Origin: Marinobacter aromaticivorans
GTDB taxonomy: Bacteria > Pseudomonadota > Gammaproteobacteria > Pseudomonadales > Oleiphilaceae
Reading direction: 5' to 3'
Assembly (NCBI RefSeq): GCF_002806975.1
Contig: NZ_NIHD01000002.1
Location: 186,001 to 250,000, forward strand
Length of the DNA stretch: 64,000 nt
In this document: positions 28,330-38,586 of the stretch, piece after piece
Layout: each line of letters begins with the position of its first letter
Position numbering within the stretch: position 1 is the first letter of the stretch
Notes under the pieces: model-generated
What the model was told of the DNA's origin: nothing
The model's database searches: none
Seen by the model: the letters and a program-made list of their open reading frames with translations, nothing else
Program-made: the position numbers and the translations under genes

Positions 28330-31300
28330 TCAATCCGGCGCTCCCAGTGGTTCTACTTCCCCGCCAGGGCGTCGGGCCAGCCATTCCCGGAACTGCTCAA
28401 GCCAGGACAGAAGCGCTGGAATAACCAGCAACACTAGCACCGTGGATAGCCCCAGTCCAAAGGCTATGGAAGTGGCCATGGGGATCAGGAACTGCGCCTG
28501 CAGAGAGGTTTCAAACAACAGAGGCAACAAGCCGCCAATGGTGGTCAGCGAGGTCAGCAGCACCGCCCGCACCCGCTGAACGGCCGCCTCGTTCAGAGCC
28601 TCGTTGATACTCAGCCCCTTTGCTCTCTGGTTATTGTAGAAAGACACCAGAATGATGGCGTTGTTCACCACAATGCCCGCCAGACCAAACAACCCGAACA
28701 GTGACAAAACTGTGAGTTGCAGCCCCATCAGCCAGTGGCCAAGCAAAGCGCCCACCAGTGCAAAGGGGATAATTGCCATGACAATCAGCGGCAGACTCCA
28801 GGACGCAAATACCCACACCAGTATTACGTACATCAATGCCAGGCCGACCACCAGGCCGGTTTTCATGTCCGCGATGGTTTCACGCTGGTCGGCGGAACGG
28901 CCCTCAAAACTGTAGCGGACATTATAGCGGCTTGCGATGTCTGGCAGCGCATCGGCCTGCAGGCTCTCCAGAATCTGGTCCGTAGTGCTGACACGGGTAT
29001 TGAGCGCGGACGTAACTTCTACCGACAGATCGCCATCCGCATGGCGTAACGCCTCGAACCCCTGGCGATGATCCAGGTTCATGACCTGCCCCAGCGGCAC
29101 GAAGCGCCCATCGGGAATCCGCACCGTCACGCGGGACAGTGTCGATAGCCGTTCGCGCTGATCCCGGGGCAACTGAACCCGCACTTCCATTTCATCCCGG
29201 CCATCCTGATAAATTTGCGCAACCCGGCCATCAAACGCAGCCCGCAATTGCCGGCCGAGATCGTTTGTGGTGAGGCCCAGTGCTTCCCCGTAAGCACTGG
29301 TTTGATAGATCAGCTGCTCCCGGCCCCAGGGCATGTCATCTTCCACATCCAGAACACCGGGCAGGGTGGATAACGCCTGTGCCAGCTCTTCTGCTGCATG
29401 CTTCAGGTTTTTCGCGTCATCTCCGGTCAGCCGCACGTTCACATCCCGGCCCGGTGGCCCGGCCTGGCGCTCTGAAATAGCCAGATTATCGAGCCCCGCG
29501 GGCAGGAGCAGACGGCTGCGCCATTCGTTTATGAATTCCGGGTTACGCACGCTGCGCTGGTCCGAGGGCACCAGCTCGATCATCATTGAACCCAGCTCAT
29601 CACCCGCCCGGGCACTGCCCCCGGCCCCCAGGGTGGCGCCTTCCGTGGTAACTGCGTGCAGTATCAGATTGCCGCCCAGTGCCGCTTCGGTCTCGTTCAG
29701 GGCCTTCTGCATTTCCCCCATAAAGCGGTCAACGGTCCTGCTGTCCGTACCTGCAACGAAACTGGCATTGGCGTATAGCACAGAGGGTTCAGGCGTGGGG
29801 AAAAAATTGAAGCCAAGGCGGCCCCCGACAAGCAGCCCGACAGTCACTATGGCCAGGGCCAGAACGCTTGCCATGGTAATACCCCGGTGCTCAAGACTGC
29901 GCTGGGAGAAGCGGCGGAAGGGGCCTTCACGGAAGCGATCAAACCTGCGTTCAAAGCCGCTACGAAAGCGTGTGACAGGATTGCGGCTCGGCACCCGAGA
30001 TTGTTCCGCGTCTTTATTCGCATACCCGGGTTTGAAAGCGTGCCGCAAATGCGCCGGAAGCACAATAAAGCACTCCAGCAGGGAGGCGATGAGTACGCAA
30101 ATCATGACAACGGGTATGTCGCCAAGGATATTACCGATGACGCCGCCGACAACCAGGAGCGGCATGAAGGCTGCGACGGTAGTCAGGGATGAGGCCAGCA
30201 CCGGCCAGACCATACGTTTGGCGGCACCTTCCGAGGCGTAGATGGACGCTTCTCCCATTCGGGCATGGGCGTCTGCATCTTCCCCCACCACAATGGCGTC
30301 ATCAACAATAACCCCCAGCGCCATGATCAGCGCAAACAGGGACATCATGTTGATGGAGCCACCAATCAGCCAGAACACGCCCAGAGCTGCCAGAAATGCT
30401 GTGGGGATGCCAACCGCCACCCAGAATGCCACGCGCCCCGGAAGAAAAAGATACAGCAGGCACACAACCAGTATCAGGCCGCTTAGGCCGTTGCTGGTCA
30501 ACAGCGAAATACGGTCGTTCAGCAGTTGCCAGGTTTCATCGTAAACCTCCAGCTCCAGGGATGGCGGCAGCGTGGCCCGTGTCTCCTCCAGCCACTGCTC
30601 CAGAACCTTTGCCGCCGCCAGTGAATTGCCGCTTTCTGCGCGCTGGAGTTGCAGTTCTATGGCGGGAAAGCCGTTGCGGGTGAGGGATACCTGGGTGTCC
30701 CGGTCTTCCCTGCGAACGGTCGCGATGTCCCCAAGGCGCAGCTGCACCCGCTCAGAGCTGAGTACAGGTACGGATTCAAACGCCTGCGGGCTGCGCCGTT
30801 GCTCCACAGACCTCAGTTCCCGGGCCGCATCCTGCTGGGCCATGATACCGGCGGGCAAATCCTGCGACACCGCAGCCACCCGGTCGGCAATCTGCCCGAG
30901 TGATAACCCCAGTGTTTCCAGCCTTTCGACCGGAATATCAATACTGATCTGCTGCTCTGGCAGCCCCCTGAACGACACCCGGTCTATGCCCCGCTGCAGA
31001 AGCTCGTCTTCATAGCGATAGGCCAATGCCCGCAGCTCGCTGCGATCAACATCGCCGTATACCAGCAACCGTGCGACCGGCTCATAGCGTTCAACTCTTG
31101 AAACCCGCGGTTCTTCGGCATCTGCCGGCAGGTTGTTGAACTCATCTACCTGCTGGCGCACATCATCCAGTGCGGTGATCGGATTGGTGCCTTCATGGAA
31201 TTCCAGCGTAATGGACGCCACGCTCTGGGCCGAGGTGGAGGTCATTTTTTTCAGACCATCCACACTGCGCAAACGCTGCTCCAGCGGATTGGTTATGCCC

Positions 31301-31494
31301 TGCTCCACATCCTCGGCAGAGGCACCGCTCCACACCACCCGCACGCTGACCACATCCAGCGCAAAGGTGGGAAAAAACTGGATGTTCATGCGGGTAAGCG
31401 CCAGGGCACCGGCAAGCAGCATCATCAGCATCACCAGGTTGCCGGCAACCCTGTGATGCACAAAAAAGCCGATTACGCCTTTTCTGCGCTTCAT
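28330..31494 (-). CDS. RND-family efflux pump, inner-membrane component
   Basis: This 1054-residue protein has the RND plan: helix 1, a large periplasmic domain, helices 2-7, a second periplasmic domain, helices 8-12. The proton-relay aspartate pair lies in GVIVDDAIVVGED in helix 4 (about residues 400). The N-terminus (HHRVAGNLVMLMMLLAG) is of the MexF/AcrB-like but atypical HAE1 group often annotated as exporters of unknown substrate. The membrane fusion protein gene overlaps it by four bases upstream, and the ABC genes follow within 28 bases. Confidence 0.92.
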   Translation of the reverse strand: MKRRKGVIGFFVHHRVAGNLVMLMMLLAGALALTRMNIQFFPTFALDVVSVRVVWSGASAEDVEQGITNPLEQRLRSVDGLKKMTSTSAQSVASITLEFHEGTNPITALDDVRQQVDEFNNLPADAEEPRVSRVERYEPVARLLVYGDVDRSELRALAYRYEDELLQRGIDRVSFRGLPEQQISIDIPVERLETLGLSLGQIADRVAAVSQDLPAGIMAQQDAARELRSVEQRRSPQAFESVPVLSSERVQLRLGDIATVRREDRDTQVSLTRNGFPAIELQLQRAESGNSLAAAKVLEQWLEETRATLPPSLELEVYDETWQLLNDRISLLTSNGLSGLILVVCLLYLFLPGRVAFWVAVGIPTAFLAALGVFWLIGGSINMMSLFALIMALGVIVDDAIVVGEDADAHARMGEASIYASEGAAKRMVWPVLASSLTTVAAFMPLLVVGGVIGNILGDIPVVMICVLIASLLECFIVLPAHLRHAFKPGYANKDAEQSRVPSRNPVTRFRSGFERRFDRFREGPFRRFSQRSLEHRGITMASVLALAIVTVGLLVGGRLGFNFFPTPEPSVLYANASFVAGTDSRTVDRFMGEMQKALNETEAALGGNLILHAVTTEGATLGAGGSARAGDELGSMMIELVPSDQRSVRNPEFINEWRSRLLLPAGLDNLAISERQAGPPGRDVNVRLTGDDAKNLKHAAEELAQALSTLPGVLDVEDDMPWGREQLIYQTSAYGEALGLTTNDLGRQLRAAFDGRVAQIYQDGRDEMEVRVQLPRDQRERLSTLSRVTVRIPDGRFVPLGQVMNLDHRQGFEALRHADGDLSVEVTSALNTRVSTTDQILESLQADALPDIASRYNVRYSFEGRSADQRETIADMKTGLVVGLALMYVILVWVFASWSLPLIVMAIIPFALVGALLGHWLMGLQLTVLSLFGLFGLAGIVVNNAIILVSFYNNQRAKGLSINEALNEAAVQRVRAVLLTSLTTIGGLLPLLFETSLQAQFLIPMATSIAFGLGLSTVLVLLVIPALLSWLEQFREWLARRPGGEVEPLGAPD

Positions 31495-32753
31495 TGTGCA
31501 GGGCCCCGGTTATCTGCACCTGCATCTTCAAGCTCACCGGCAACATCGACTTTCAGACCCGTCAGGGCATTGGGCAGGTGGGTCACGATCAGGCGTGCGC
31601 CTGGCTGAAGCGTCTCACCTGCCACCAGCAGGCGCCGTTCGCCGTTCGCCGAGAGTACCTCACCCACCCGCTCTACAGTTACCCGCTTCATGCGGCTGTC
31701 ATCTGTCATCAGGTATACGCTGTCGGCGCCGTACAGGGCGCTGAACGGGATGGCTATGGTGTCGCGACGCGCCGGTCGCTCCAGACTGACCGGCAGCAAG
31801 GCTCCCGGGCGCAGGCCCGCCGGATCTCCGGTTACCGCAAGAATTGCCTCCGTTCCGGATGGATCGCTGATGCCGGCAAAGCGTTCAAGCCGGAAACGGA
31901 TATCCCGCTGATCGTTGTAGGCATGGAGTTCTGCACCCTCTGCCAGGGCGCCGAGCAGCTCGGCACGATACATGTCGGGCACTCTCGCCCTGAGTTCCAG
32001 CCCCTTGATGGAATAGATAGAGAGCAGATTCCGGTTTCGCGATACCTGGTCGCCCACAGCAACCTGAACATCGGTTACAACACCGTCAAAGGGGGCAACA
32101 ACCCGGGATCGTTCAGCATCACGTTGTGTTGTGGCCAGGCTGGCTTTGGCCTGGGCAAGCCGGGCCTCCAGGCTTTGCAGCCGGGCCGGGTGTTCGTCGA
32201 TGGCACGTTGGCGGACACTGACAGTAAGTTCGGCTCTGGCCGCCGCATCGGTTACGCTTTCCAGGTTTTCACGGGAGGCCAGGTTACGTTCTACCAGCGA
32301 ACGGGTACGTTCCAGCTGCCGGCGGGCGTTGGCCAGAATGGCCTGTTCACTTTTCAGGGCGGCCAGATCATTGCCATAGCGCACCTGTTCAGCACGAATC
32401 TGGGCGTCCAGATCGGCCACCTGGGCTTTGGCCTGAGCCAGTACCGGCTCGACATCCAGGGGGTCCAGAGCCACCAGAAGATCCCCCTGGCTCACCCGCT
32501 GACCTTCAGCCACAGGACGCTCACTGATTCTTCCCGCCAGAGTCGCCACCACCGATATCTGTTCCGGCGCCACCACCTCCCCGTACAGCGGCAGAACCGG
32601 TGCATGCGCTGCCGGCTCAATGGTCTGGACCTGCACCCGCCAGCTCCGTTCGGTAGCACTTACCTGCGCCGGTTCCGGGCGGGTCATTTTCAGAAACAGG
32701 AAACCCAGAACACCTGCTGCCAGAATAACTAAAGGTATAAAACGTTTGGACAT
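31491..32753 (-). CDS. RND efflux membrane fusion protein
   Basis: The 420-residue periplasmic adaptor has an N-terminal membrane anchor (ILAAGVLGFLFLKM, about residues 10-23), a biotinyl-lipoyl domain (VVATLAGRISERPVAEGQRVSQGDLLVALD, about 68-97), a long alpha-helical hairpin rich in Ala, Glu and Arg (about 100-210), the second lipoyl half (VVAPFDGVVTDVQVAVGDQV) and a beta-barrel. It links the RND pump (four-base overlap) to an outer-membrane channel that is not encoded here. It heads the five-gene minus-strand export operon. Confidence 0.92.
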   Translation of the reverse strand: MSKRFIPLVILAAGVLGFLFLKMTRPEPAQVSATERSWRVQVQTIEPAAHAPVLPLYGEVVAPEQISVVATLAGRISERPVAEGQRVSQGDLLVALDPLDVEPVLAQAKAQVADLDAQIRAEQVRYGNDLAALKSEQAILANARRQLERTRSLVERNLASRENLESVTDAAARAELTVSVRQRAIDEHPARLQSLEARLAQAKASLATTQRDAERSRVVAPFDGVVTDVQVAVGDQVSRNRNLLSIYSIKGLELRARVPDMYRAELLGALAEGAELHAYNDQRDIRFRLERFAGISDPSGTEAILAVTGDPAGLRPGALLPVSLERPARRDTIAIPFSALYGADSVYLMTDDSRMKRVTVERVGEVLSANGERRLLVAGETLQPGARLIVTHLPNALTGLKVDVAGELEDAGADNRGPAQ

Positions 32754-32876
32754 AGCGCGTTGGCCAGCTAAGGTAAATAAAGCCGCGTCGCACGGCGGGT
32801 GCTAAAAATATGAGTGCACGGGAAACGCAACTCGAAAACCCGTTACAGCCACTGTTTGCCCGGGAGATCTGTACGC

Positions 32877-33335
32877 TTGTTCGCGGAAGATCATGTCAAT
32901 CTGCTCAGCGCAACCGCCATCACCTCGCTGGTTGTGGTGCTGGTTGTCCTGCTCCACCATGGGGTGCTTGTGCAGCTGAGCCGCTTGCTTGCAAAAATGC
33001 ACTCGGCCCATCACACCCGCCTGGTGACAGCCGTCTTTGGTGTTCTGCTGGCTCACACGGCTGAGGTCTGGATATTTGCAGCGGCCTATTTTTTTATGCA
33101 CCACGCTGATGCGTGGGGTTCGCTGACCGGCAACTTCAACGGCAGCCTGCTGGATTGCGTTTACTTTTCATTCAGCACTTTCACCACCGTCGGCTACGGT
33201 GATATCGCGCCTCTTGGTGAACTACGCTTCCTGACCGGCGTCGAAGGGCTCACAGGCCTCGTTCTTATAAGCTGGAGCGCTTCTTTCCTGTTCATGAAGA
33301 TGCAGCGTTACTGGGCTGGCGCACGGGGCAGCTAA
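32877..33335 (+). CDS. Small two-helix potassium channel protein
   Basis: The protein of about 152 residues has an N-terminal membrane helix (ATAITSLVVVLVVLLHHGVL), a second hydrophobic segment, the potassium selectivity filter TVGYGDI in FSTFTTVGYGDIAPLGE (about residue 105) and a final helix (GLTGLVLISWSASFLFM). It belongs to the Ion_trans_2 family. The start is uncertain: TTG at 32877 has GGGAG nine bases upstream, while an in-frame GTG at 32814 would add 21 residues. It is divergent from the fusion protein gene and its stop overlaps the convergent RND gene by four bases. Confidence 0.8.
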   Translation: MFAEDHVNLLSATAITSLVVVLVVLLHHGVLVQLSRLLAKMHSAHHTRLVTAVFGVLLAHTAEVWIFAAAYFFMHHADAWGSLTGNFNGSLLDCVYFSFSTFTTVGYGDIAPLGELRFLTGVEGLTGLVLISWSASFLFMKMQRYWAGARGS

Positions 33336-36300
33336 ACCCACTTACACTTTGCCAGCGTGTAATACAACAGTGGCACCACCACCACGGTCAGCAAGGTGGA
33401 GAGCGCAAGGCCAAACACCAGCGAAATGGCCAACCCGTTAAAGATCGGGTCATTAAGAATAAAGTAGGCTCCCACCATGGCCGATATGGCTGTCAGGGCG
33501 ATTGGCTTGATGCGCACCGCACCGGCCAGCACCACCGCTTTATCCAGCTCCATGCCTTCTTCGAGCAGTTGCCGGATAAATACCACCAGCAGTATGGAGT
33601 TTCTTACGATAATCCCCGCCAGAGCGATCATGCCAATCATGCTGGTGGCGGTAAATTCCCGCCCCAGCAGGGCATGCCCCGGCATGATACCAATCAGGGT
33701 CAGCGGAATGGGCGCCATGATCACCAGCGGCAGGATATACGAACGGAACTGCGCCACCAGCAACACGAAAATCATGAACACCCCTACACTGTAGGCCGCA
33801 CCCATATCACGGAAGGTCTCGTAGGTAATCTGCCACTCACCGTCCCACTTGAGCGTGCCCTTTTCCGGCAATGGTGGCTGATCAATAAAGAACTGCTCCG
33901 GGGCACCCTCCTGCTGCTTCAGGCGGGAAACCATCGCAAACATACCGTACAGGGGTGAATCCACTTCGCCCGCCATATCCGCCGTCACATAGGTCACCGG
34001 CAGCAGATTCTTGTGATAAATGGCTCCCATCCAGTCCGCCTCGCGCACCTCGGCGACACTGGCCAAGGGCACCAGATGTCCGGCACGGCTGCGCACCTGC
34101 AGCGACATGAGCACCGATGGCTGTGCCTTGTCGCCCTCGTTCAGCGTGACCCGGATGGGCACGGGGTATTTTGCATAATCATCGTGCAAAAAGCTGACGT
34201 TCATGCCTCCCAGCGCCATCTGCAAGGCCTCGACAACCTGGGCCTGGGATACACCGAGACGGGCAGCCCGGTCGCGGTCCACTTCGATTTCCCATTGCCT
34301 GGTGGGCGCTTCCAGCGTGGTGTCAATGTCCACCAGCCCCTCAACCTCGGCCATACCGGCCGCCACAGAGCGGGCCAGCTCTGCTCGCTGTTCCGCGTCC
34401 ACGCCATAGATCTCCGCAACCACCGGGGACATCACCGGTGGTCCCGGTGGCACTTCAACAATTTTTACACTGGCATCGTAGCGCTTGCCAATGGCGGTCA
34501 GTGGCTCCCGCAACGCCTGGGCAATATCATGGGACTGGCGGGACCGGACATCTTCATGGCTGAGATTGACCTGAATATCCCCCTGGTAAGGGTCGCTGCG
34601 CAAATAGTACTGGCGCACCAGCCCGTTGAAGTTAATGGGCGCTGCGGTGCCGGCATAGCTCTGCCAGCTGGTCACTTCATCCACCGTCTCCAGGTAGTGC
34701 CCCATCTCCATCAGCACCCGCTGGGTCTGCTCCACCGGCGTGCGCTCGGGCATATCAACAACAACCTGCAGCTCGGATTTATTATCAAAAGGCAGCATTT
34801 TCAGGATAACCGCCTGAAACACCGGCAGTGAAGAGGCGGCCAGGGTCAGCAGGATTACTCCCAACGCCAGTAAACGGCGGCGCCAGTGGTGGTCACCCAG
34901 GAACGGTGTGAGTACGCCACGAAATATTTTAAGGGAAAGGGGGCTGACACCATCGGCGGAGCTGCCTGACTCTTCCGCCTCGTTCGCGGCTACACCTTTC
35001 TGGTGCTTCAGCAAGCGGAAGGCAAGCCAGGGCGCTACCACAAAGGCCACAATCTGGGACAGCACCATACCAGCGGATGCGTTTATGGGGATGGGGCTCA
35101 TGTAAGGTCCCATCAGGCCGGTTACAAAGGCCATGGGCAACAAAGCCGCCATAATGGTGAGGCTGGCCATGATCGTGGGTGTACCCACCTCGTCCACCGC
35201 TACCGGAATAATATCCCGCACCGGGTGCCTGGAATTGCGGATGCGGCGGTTAATGTTCTCGGTTATTACAATGCCATCGTCTACCAGAATACCGATTGAG
35301 AAAATCAGCGCGAACAGGGAAACACGGTTCAGGGTGAAGCCCCAGGCCCAGGAGAACACCAGAGTCAGCAGCAGGGTGATCAACACAGCCACACCCACAA
35401 TCAATGCCTGGCGCCAGCCCATGGCCATCAATACCAGCAGCACCACGCACAGGGTAGCGGATATCAGGTCGGTAATAAGTTTGCGGGCCTTGGCCGAGGC
35501 GGTTTCCCCGTAATCGCGGGTAACGATGATTTCCACACCTTCGGGCAGCGCGCGATTGCGGATCTCCTCCAGTCGTTGCGTAATGGCGGTGGTGATATCC
35601 ACAGCGTTCTGCCCGGGCTTTTTGGCAATTGCCAGTGTTACTGCCGGGTATACATCGCCGGGTCTGCCTGCATTATCTCCTTCCACTGCCGGCCCGAAGC
35701 CGGTCATCACGCTTTGGTCCACAACCGTGCCACCACGGCTGACGCTGGCTACATCGTCCAGAAATACCGCCGCGCCATTGTGCATGCCAACAACCAGTCC
35801 ACGCACATCCTCTGCGCTTTCCAGCAAGGTACCTGCCTGAACCGGGATCGAGAGATTGTCACGGGTAATACGGGCTTCCTGACTGCTGGCGTTGGCCGCC
35901 TTCAGGGCATCGCGAATATCGTTCAGGGTAAGGTCATAGCCGGCCAGCAGCGCCGGGTCAAAATGAATATCGACACGGTCGGGCACACCGCCCACGGTGT
36001 AAACATCGCGGGTTCCGGGCACACGCTTGAGCGCCACTTCCAGCATGTGAGCCAGCCGGGTCAGCTCTTCGCCGGTGTGGCCATTGTTGGGGTCGAACAG
36101 GGTCAGCGTCATTACCGGTACATCATCAATACCTTTTGGCTTGATCACCGGTTGCGTGGCACCCAGATCCGGCGGCAACCAGTCCTGGTTGGAATACACC
36201 TGGTTATACAGCCGGACCAGCGCTTCCTGCCGTGGAATACCCACTTCAAACTGAACCGTAATCACCGCCTGGCCCTGGCGGGAGACCGAGTACACGTGCT

Positions 36301-36562
36301 CAACGCCGGCAATTTCACTCATCACCTGACCGGCCGGGGTCGCAATGGCACTCTCCACTTCCCGGGTGCTGGCCCCCGGAAAAGCCACCATGATGTCCGC
36401 CATGGTGACATCTATCTGTGGCTCTTCCTCTTTCGGGGTCACAACAACGGCGAGCACACCCAGTATGATAGACAACACCGCAAGCAACGGCGTCAGATGG
36501 TTATCCTGGAAAACCCGGGCGATCGCTCCGGAAGGGCCTACCGGCGGCAATTCTCGGCTCAA
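33332..36562 (-). CDS. Second RND-family efflux pump, inner-membrane component
   Basis: The 1076-residue RND protein shows the aspartate pair in GILVDDGIVITENINRR (about residues 415-431), twelve membrane helices and two periplasmic loops. It is distant from the pump at 28330: the N-terminal helix and PKEEEPQIDVTMADIMVAFPGAS stretch place it in the group of RND exporters related to the metal/multidrug family. Its fusion protein gene overlaps by four bases. Substrate unknown. Confidence 0.92.
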   Translation of the reverse strand: MSRELPPVGPSGAIARVFQDNHLTPLLAVLSIILGVLAVVVTPKEEEPQIDVTMADIMVAFPGASTREVESAIATPAGQVMSEIAGVEHVYSVSRQGQAVITVQFEVGIPRQEALVRLYNQVYSNQDWLPPDLGATQPVIKPKGIDDVPVMTLTLFDPNNGHTGEELTRLAHMLEVALKRVPGTRDVYTVGGVPDRVDIHFDPALLAGYDLTLNDIRDALKAANASSQEARITRDNLSIPVQAGTLLESAEDVRGLVVGMHNGAAVFLDDVASVSRGGTVVDQSVMTGFGPAVEGDNAGRPGDVYPAVTLAIAKKPGQNAVDITTAITQRLEEIRNRALPEGVEIIVTRDYGETASAKARKLITDLISATLCVVLLVLMAMGWRQALIVGVAVLITLLLTLVFSWAWGFTLNRVSLFALIFSIGILVDDGIVITENINRRIRNSRHPVRDIIPVAVDEVGTPTIMASLTIMAALLPMAFVTGLMGPYMSPIPINASAGMVLSQIVAFVVAPWLAFRLLKHQKGVAANEAEESGSSADGVSPLSLKIFRGVLTPFLGDHHWRRRLLALGVILLTLAASSLPVFQAVILKMLPFDNKSELQVVVDMPERTPVEQTQRVLMEMGHYLETVDEVTSWQSYAGTAAPINFNGLVRQYYLRSDPYQGDIQVNLSHEDVRSRQSHDIAQALREPLTAIGKRYDASVKIVEVPPGPPVMSPVVAEIYGVDAEQRAELARSVAAGMAEVEGLVDIDTTLEAPTRQWEIEVDRDRAARLGVSQAQVVEALQMALGGMNVSFLHDDYAKYPVPIRVTLNEGDKAQPSVLMSLQVRSRAGHLVPLASVAEVREADWMGAIYHKNLLPVTYVTADMAGEVDSPLYGMFAMVSRLKQQEGAPEQFFIDQPPLPEKGTLKWDGEWQITYETFRDMGAAYSVGVFMIFVLLVAQFRSYILPLVIMAPIPLTLIGIMPGHALLGREFTATSMIGMIALAGIIVRNSILLVVFIRQLLEEGMELDKAVVLAGAVRIKPIALTAISAMVGAYFILNDPIFNGLAISLVFGLALSTLLTVVVVPLLYYTLAKCKWV

Positions 36563-37659
36563 TTCCCTGCCTCCCCGTTTGACTGCTCACTTGAGCCCGG
36601 GCCGGATACACCGGCAGCCGCCAGATTCAGGCGATCGGTACCGACCAGTTCAACAGGGTTAACCACCACCTGCTCGCCCTCGCTCAGGCCCGCCAGGATT
36701 TCCAGGCGACCGTCCTGCTCCATGCCGGTGCGCACCTGCCGCAACCGGGGAGTACCCTGATCATCCAGTACGAAAACGGCTCTCAGTTCACTGCGGCGAA
36801 CAAGACTGCTTTCGGGTATCCACAGCGCACTCCGGCTGGCAACCGGAATACCCACCTTGACCAGCATGCCCGGGAACAGTGAGCCATTGGGCTCACTGAG
36901 GCGCATACGCAAGCGAAAGGTGTGGGTGGCCGGATTGGCGTAGGGGTAGAACGTCATGGCGCCGGTTTCAAGCACGCGGCCATCGGCGAGCGTGACCTTT
37001 GCCTGGCGGTCGCGTCGGGCAAGATCTGCGTATTGCTGGGGCAAATCCACAACCACCCGTAACTGTTCCAGCGACAGGCCGCTGAGCAGGGGCTGGCCGG
37101 GGCTGACAGACTCCCCTATTTCCACATGCCGTTCGGTGAGTATCCCGCCATAGGGCGCAGTTATGCGGGTATAGCTCAGCTGCTCACGCGCCTCTGCCAG
37201 TGCCGCATCCGCACGCTCCAGCCGTGCCCTGGCCGCCGCCAGGTTGTTTCGGGCCTGATCGAATTCCTGCCTCGAAACAAGGCCGCGTTCATGCACGGCT
37301 TCAATACGGTCAAATTGCTGCTGTGCGTTCGCAAGAGCCGCTTGCGCTTCGTCCCGGCTGCCCTGGGCCTGATTGACCCGGGCACGCTGCTCACTGCTCT
37401 CCAGTTGCACAATCAGATCGCCGGCAACCACAGAGTCATCCACATCAAACGGCAACTTCTGCACCGTGCCGCTGGTTTGTGCCGACACCGTACTTTGCTG
37501 GACGGCCTCGATAACGCCATCAAGCACAAGCGTTTCCTGCAGTTCACTGCGCTCAACCGGCACTGTCTCCAGCCTGCCTGATGTTTGTTGACCCAGAGCA
37601 AGCCCGGAACAAGCCAGGCTCAGGAGCATTGCGCCCAGCAAAGCAAAACGACTCACCAC
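36559..37659 (-). CDS. RND membrane fusion protein (second pump)
   Basis: The 366-residue adaptor has a signal peptide (LLGAMLLSLACSGLALG), the lipoyl half-motif TVSAQTSGTVQKLPFDVDDSVVAGDLIVQLE (about residues 57-87), a coiled-coil hairpin (about 95-150), the second half-motif APYGGILTERHVEIGESVSPGQPLL and a beta-barrel. It pairs with the RND protein whose start overlaps its stop. The candidate Cys17 (SLACSG) could be a lipidation site, but the lipobox is imperfect. Confidence 0.9.
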   Translation of the reverse strand: MVSRFALLGAMLLSLACSGLALGQQTSGRLETVPVERSELQETLVLDGVIEAVQQSTVSAQTSGTVQKLPFDVDDSVVAGDLIVQLESSEQRARVNQAQGSRDEAQAALANAQQQFDRIEAVHERGLVSRQEFDQARNNLAAARARLERADAALAEAREQLSYTRITAPYGGILTERHVEIGESVSPGQPLLSGLSLEQLRVVVDLPQQYADLARRDRQAKVTLADGRVLETGAMTFYPYANPATHTFRLRMRLSEPNGSLFPGMLVKVGIPVASRSALWIPESSLVRRSELRAVFVLDDQGTPRLRQVRTGMEQDGRLEILAGLSEGEQVVVNPVELVGTDRLNLAAAGVSGPGSSEQSNGEAGN

Positions 37660-37761
37660 CAGCCACCTCGGATTTTATGTTATTAGCAAATAACCACAGG
37701 TTATCAAAAAACTCGATTGAATACAGTCCGAACTTCCCGCAGGCACAGATAAATTTCGCTG

Positions 37762-38514
37762 TCAGGACTTGCCCGCAGTAAAGCCTCCATCAACCATCAG
37801 AGTTGTGCCCGTTATAAAACTGGCCTCATCACTCACCAGGAACACGAAAGCATTGGCAATCTCTTCAGGCCGGCCCAGGCGCTTCAGCGGATGCAGGTCG
37901 ATCAGGCCCTGCCTCAGCTCATCGTCCAGATCCTGCAGCAGTGGCGTATCAATATAGCCCGGCCCTATGGCGTTGACACGCACAGTTTTTTCGGCAGATT
38001 CCAGGGCCAGAGTCCGGGTCAGGTTTACCACGCCACCTTTAGCCGCCGAATACGCAGCGGCATTACTCTGGCCAAAAACGCCCAGAATGGATGCGCAGTT
38101 AACAACAGAGCCGCTGCCTTGCCTGTACATTTGCCGTAACGAAGCCCGGGCCACGCGGAAAACACCGTTCAGGTTGATATCAATAACCCGCATATAGTCA
38201 TCGTCCGGGTAGTCAACGGCGGCACTCAGCCCGCCAATGCCTGCATTATTGAAGACACCGTCGAGACCTCCAAGCTCGCTCACCGTATTTGCCACCAGGT
38301 CATCCACTTCTGCACTGGAGGTTACATCCACCGGCAGAAACAGGCAGCGGCCACTGTATTCGCCGTCCAGGCGCTTTGCCTCCTGGGCTCCGTGGCTTGC
38401 GGCCAGATCCGCGATGACCACACTAGCGCCCTCTTGCAGACAACGCTCCGCCGACGCCAGGCCAAGACCACTGGCACCGCCGGTTATCAGAATTCGCTTT
38501 CCATTAAGCCTCAT
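37762..38514 (-). CDS. Short-chain dehydrogenase/reductase
   Basis: The 250-residue classical SDR has the nucleotide-binding TGGASGLG (about residues 11-18), NNAGIGG (about 89-95), the catalytic Ser in NCASILG (about 139) and the YxxxK active site in AYSAAKGG (Tyr about 154, Lys about 158). It ends with VDGGFTAGK, typical of the family. The length is standard. The substrate cannot be told. It stands alone between the RND adaptor gene and the copper receptor terminator. Confidence 0.9.
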   Translation of the reverse strand: MRLNGKRILITGGASGLGLASAERCLQEGASVVIADLAASHGAQEAKRLDGEYSGRCLFLPVDVTSSAEVDDLVANTVSELGGLDGVFNNAGIGGLSAAVDYPDDDYMRVIDINLNGVFRVARASLRQMYRQGSGSVVNCASILGVFGQSNAAAYSAAKGGVVNLTRTLALESAEKTVRVNAIGPGYIDTPLLQDLDDELRQGLIDLHPLKRLGRPEEIANAFVFLVSDEASFITGTTLMVDGGFTAGKS

Positions 38515-38586
38515 GATCCGTCCTCCTGATGTTTACTCTGTCAGAGCATAGCCCATAGCGCCATTGCCAGCATGAAAAAGCCTCTG

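Noticed and set aside
31494..32732. Open frame of 412 codons antisense to the first fusion protein gene
   Set aside because: It exactly mirrors the adaptor gene, begins near its stop and shows no motif; the adaptor has clear lipoyl and hairpin features.
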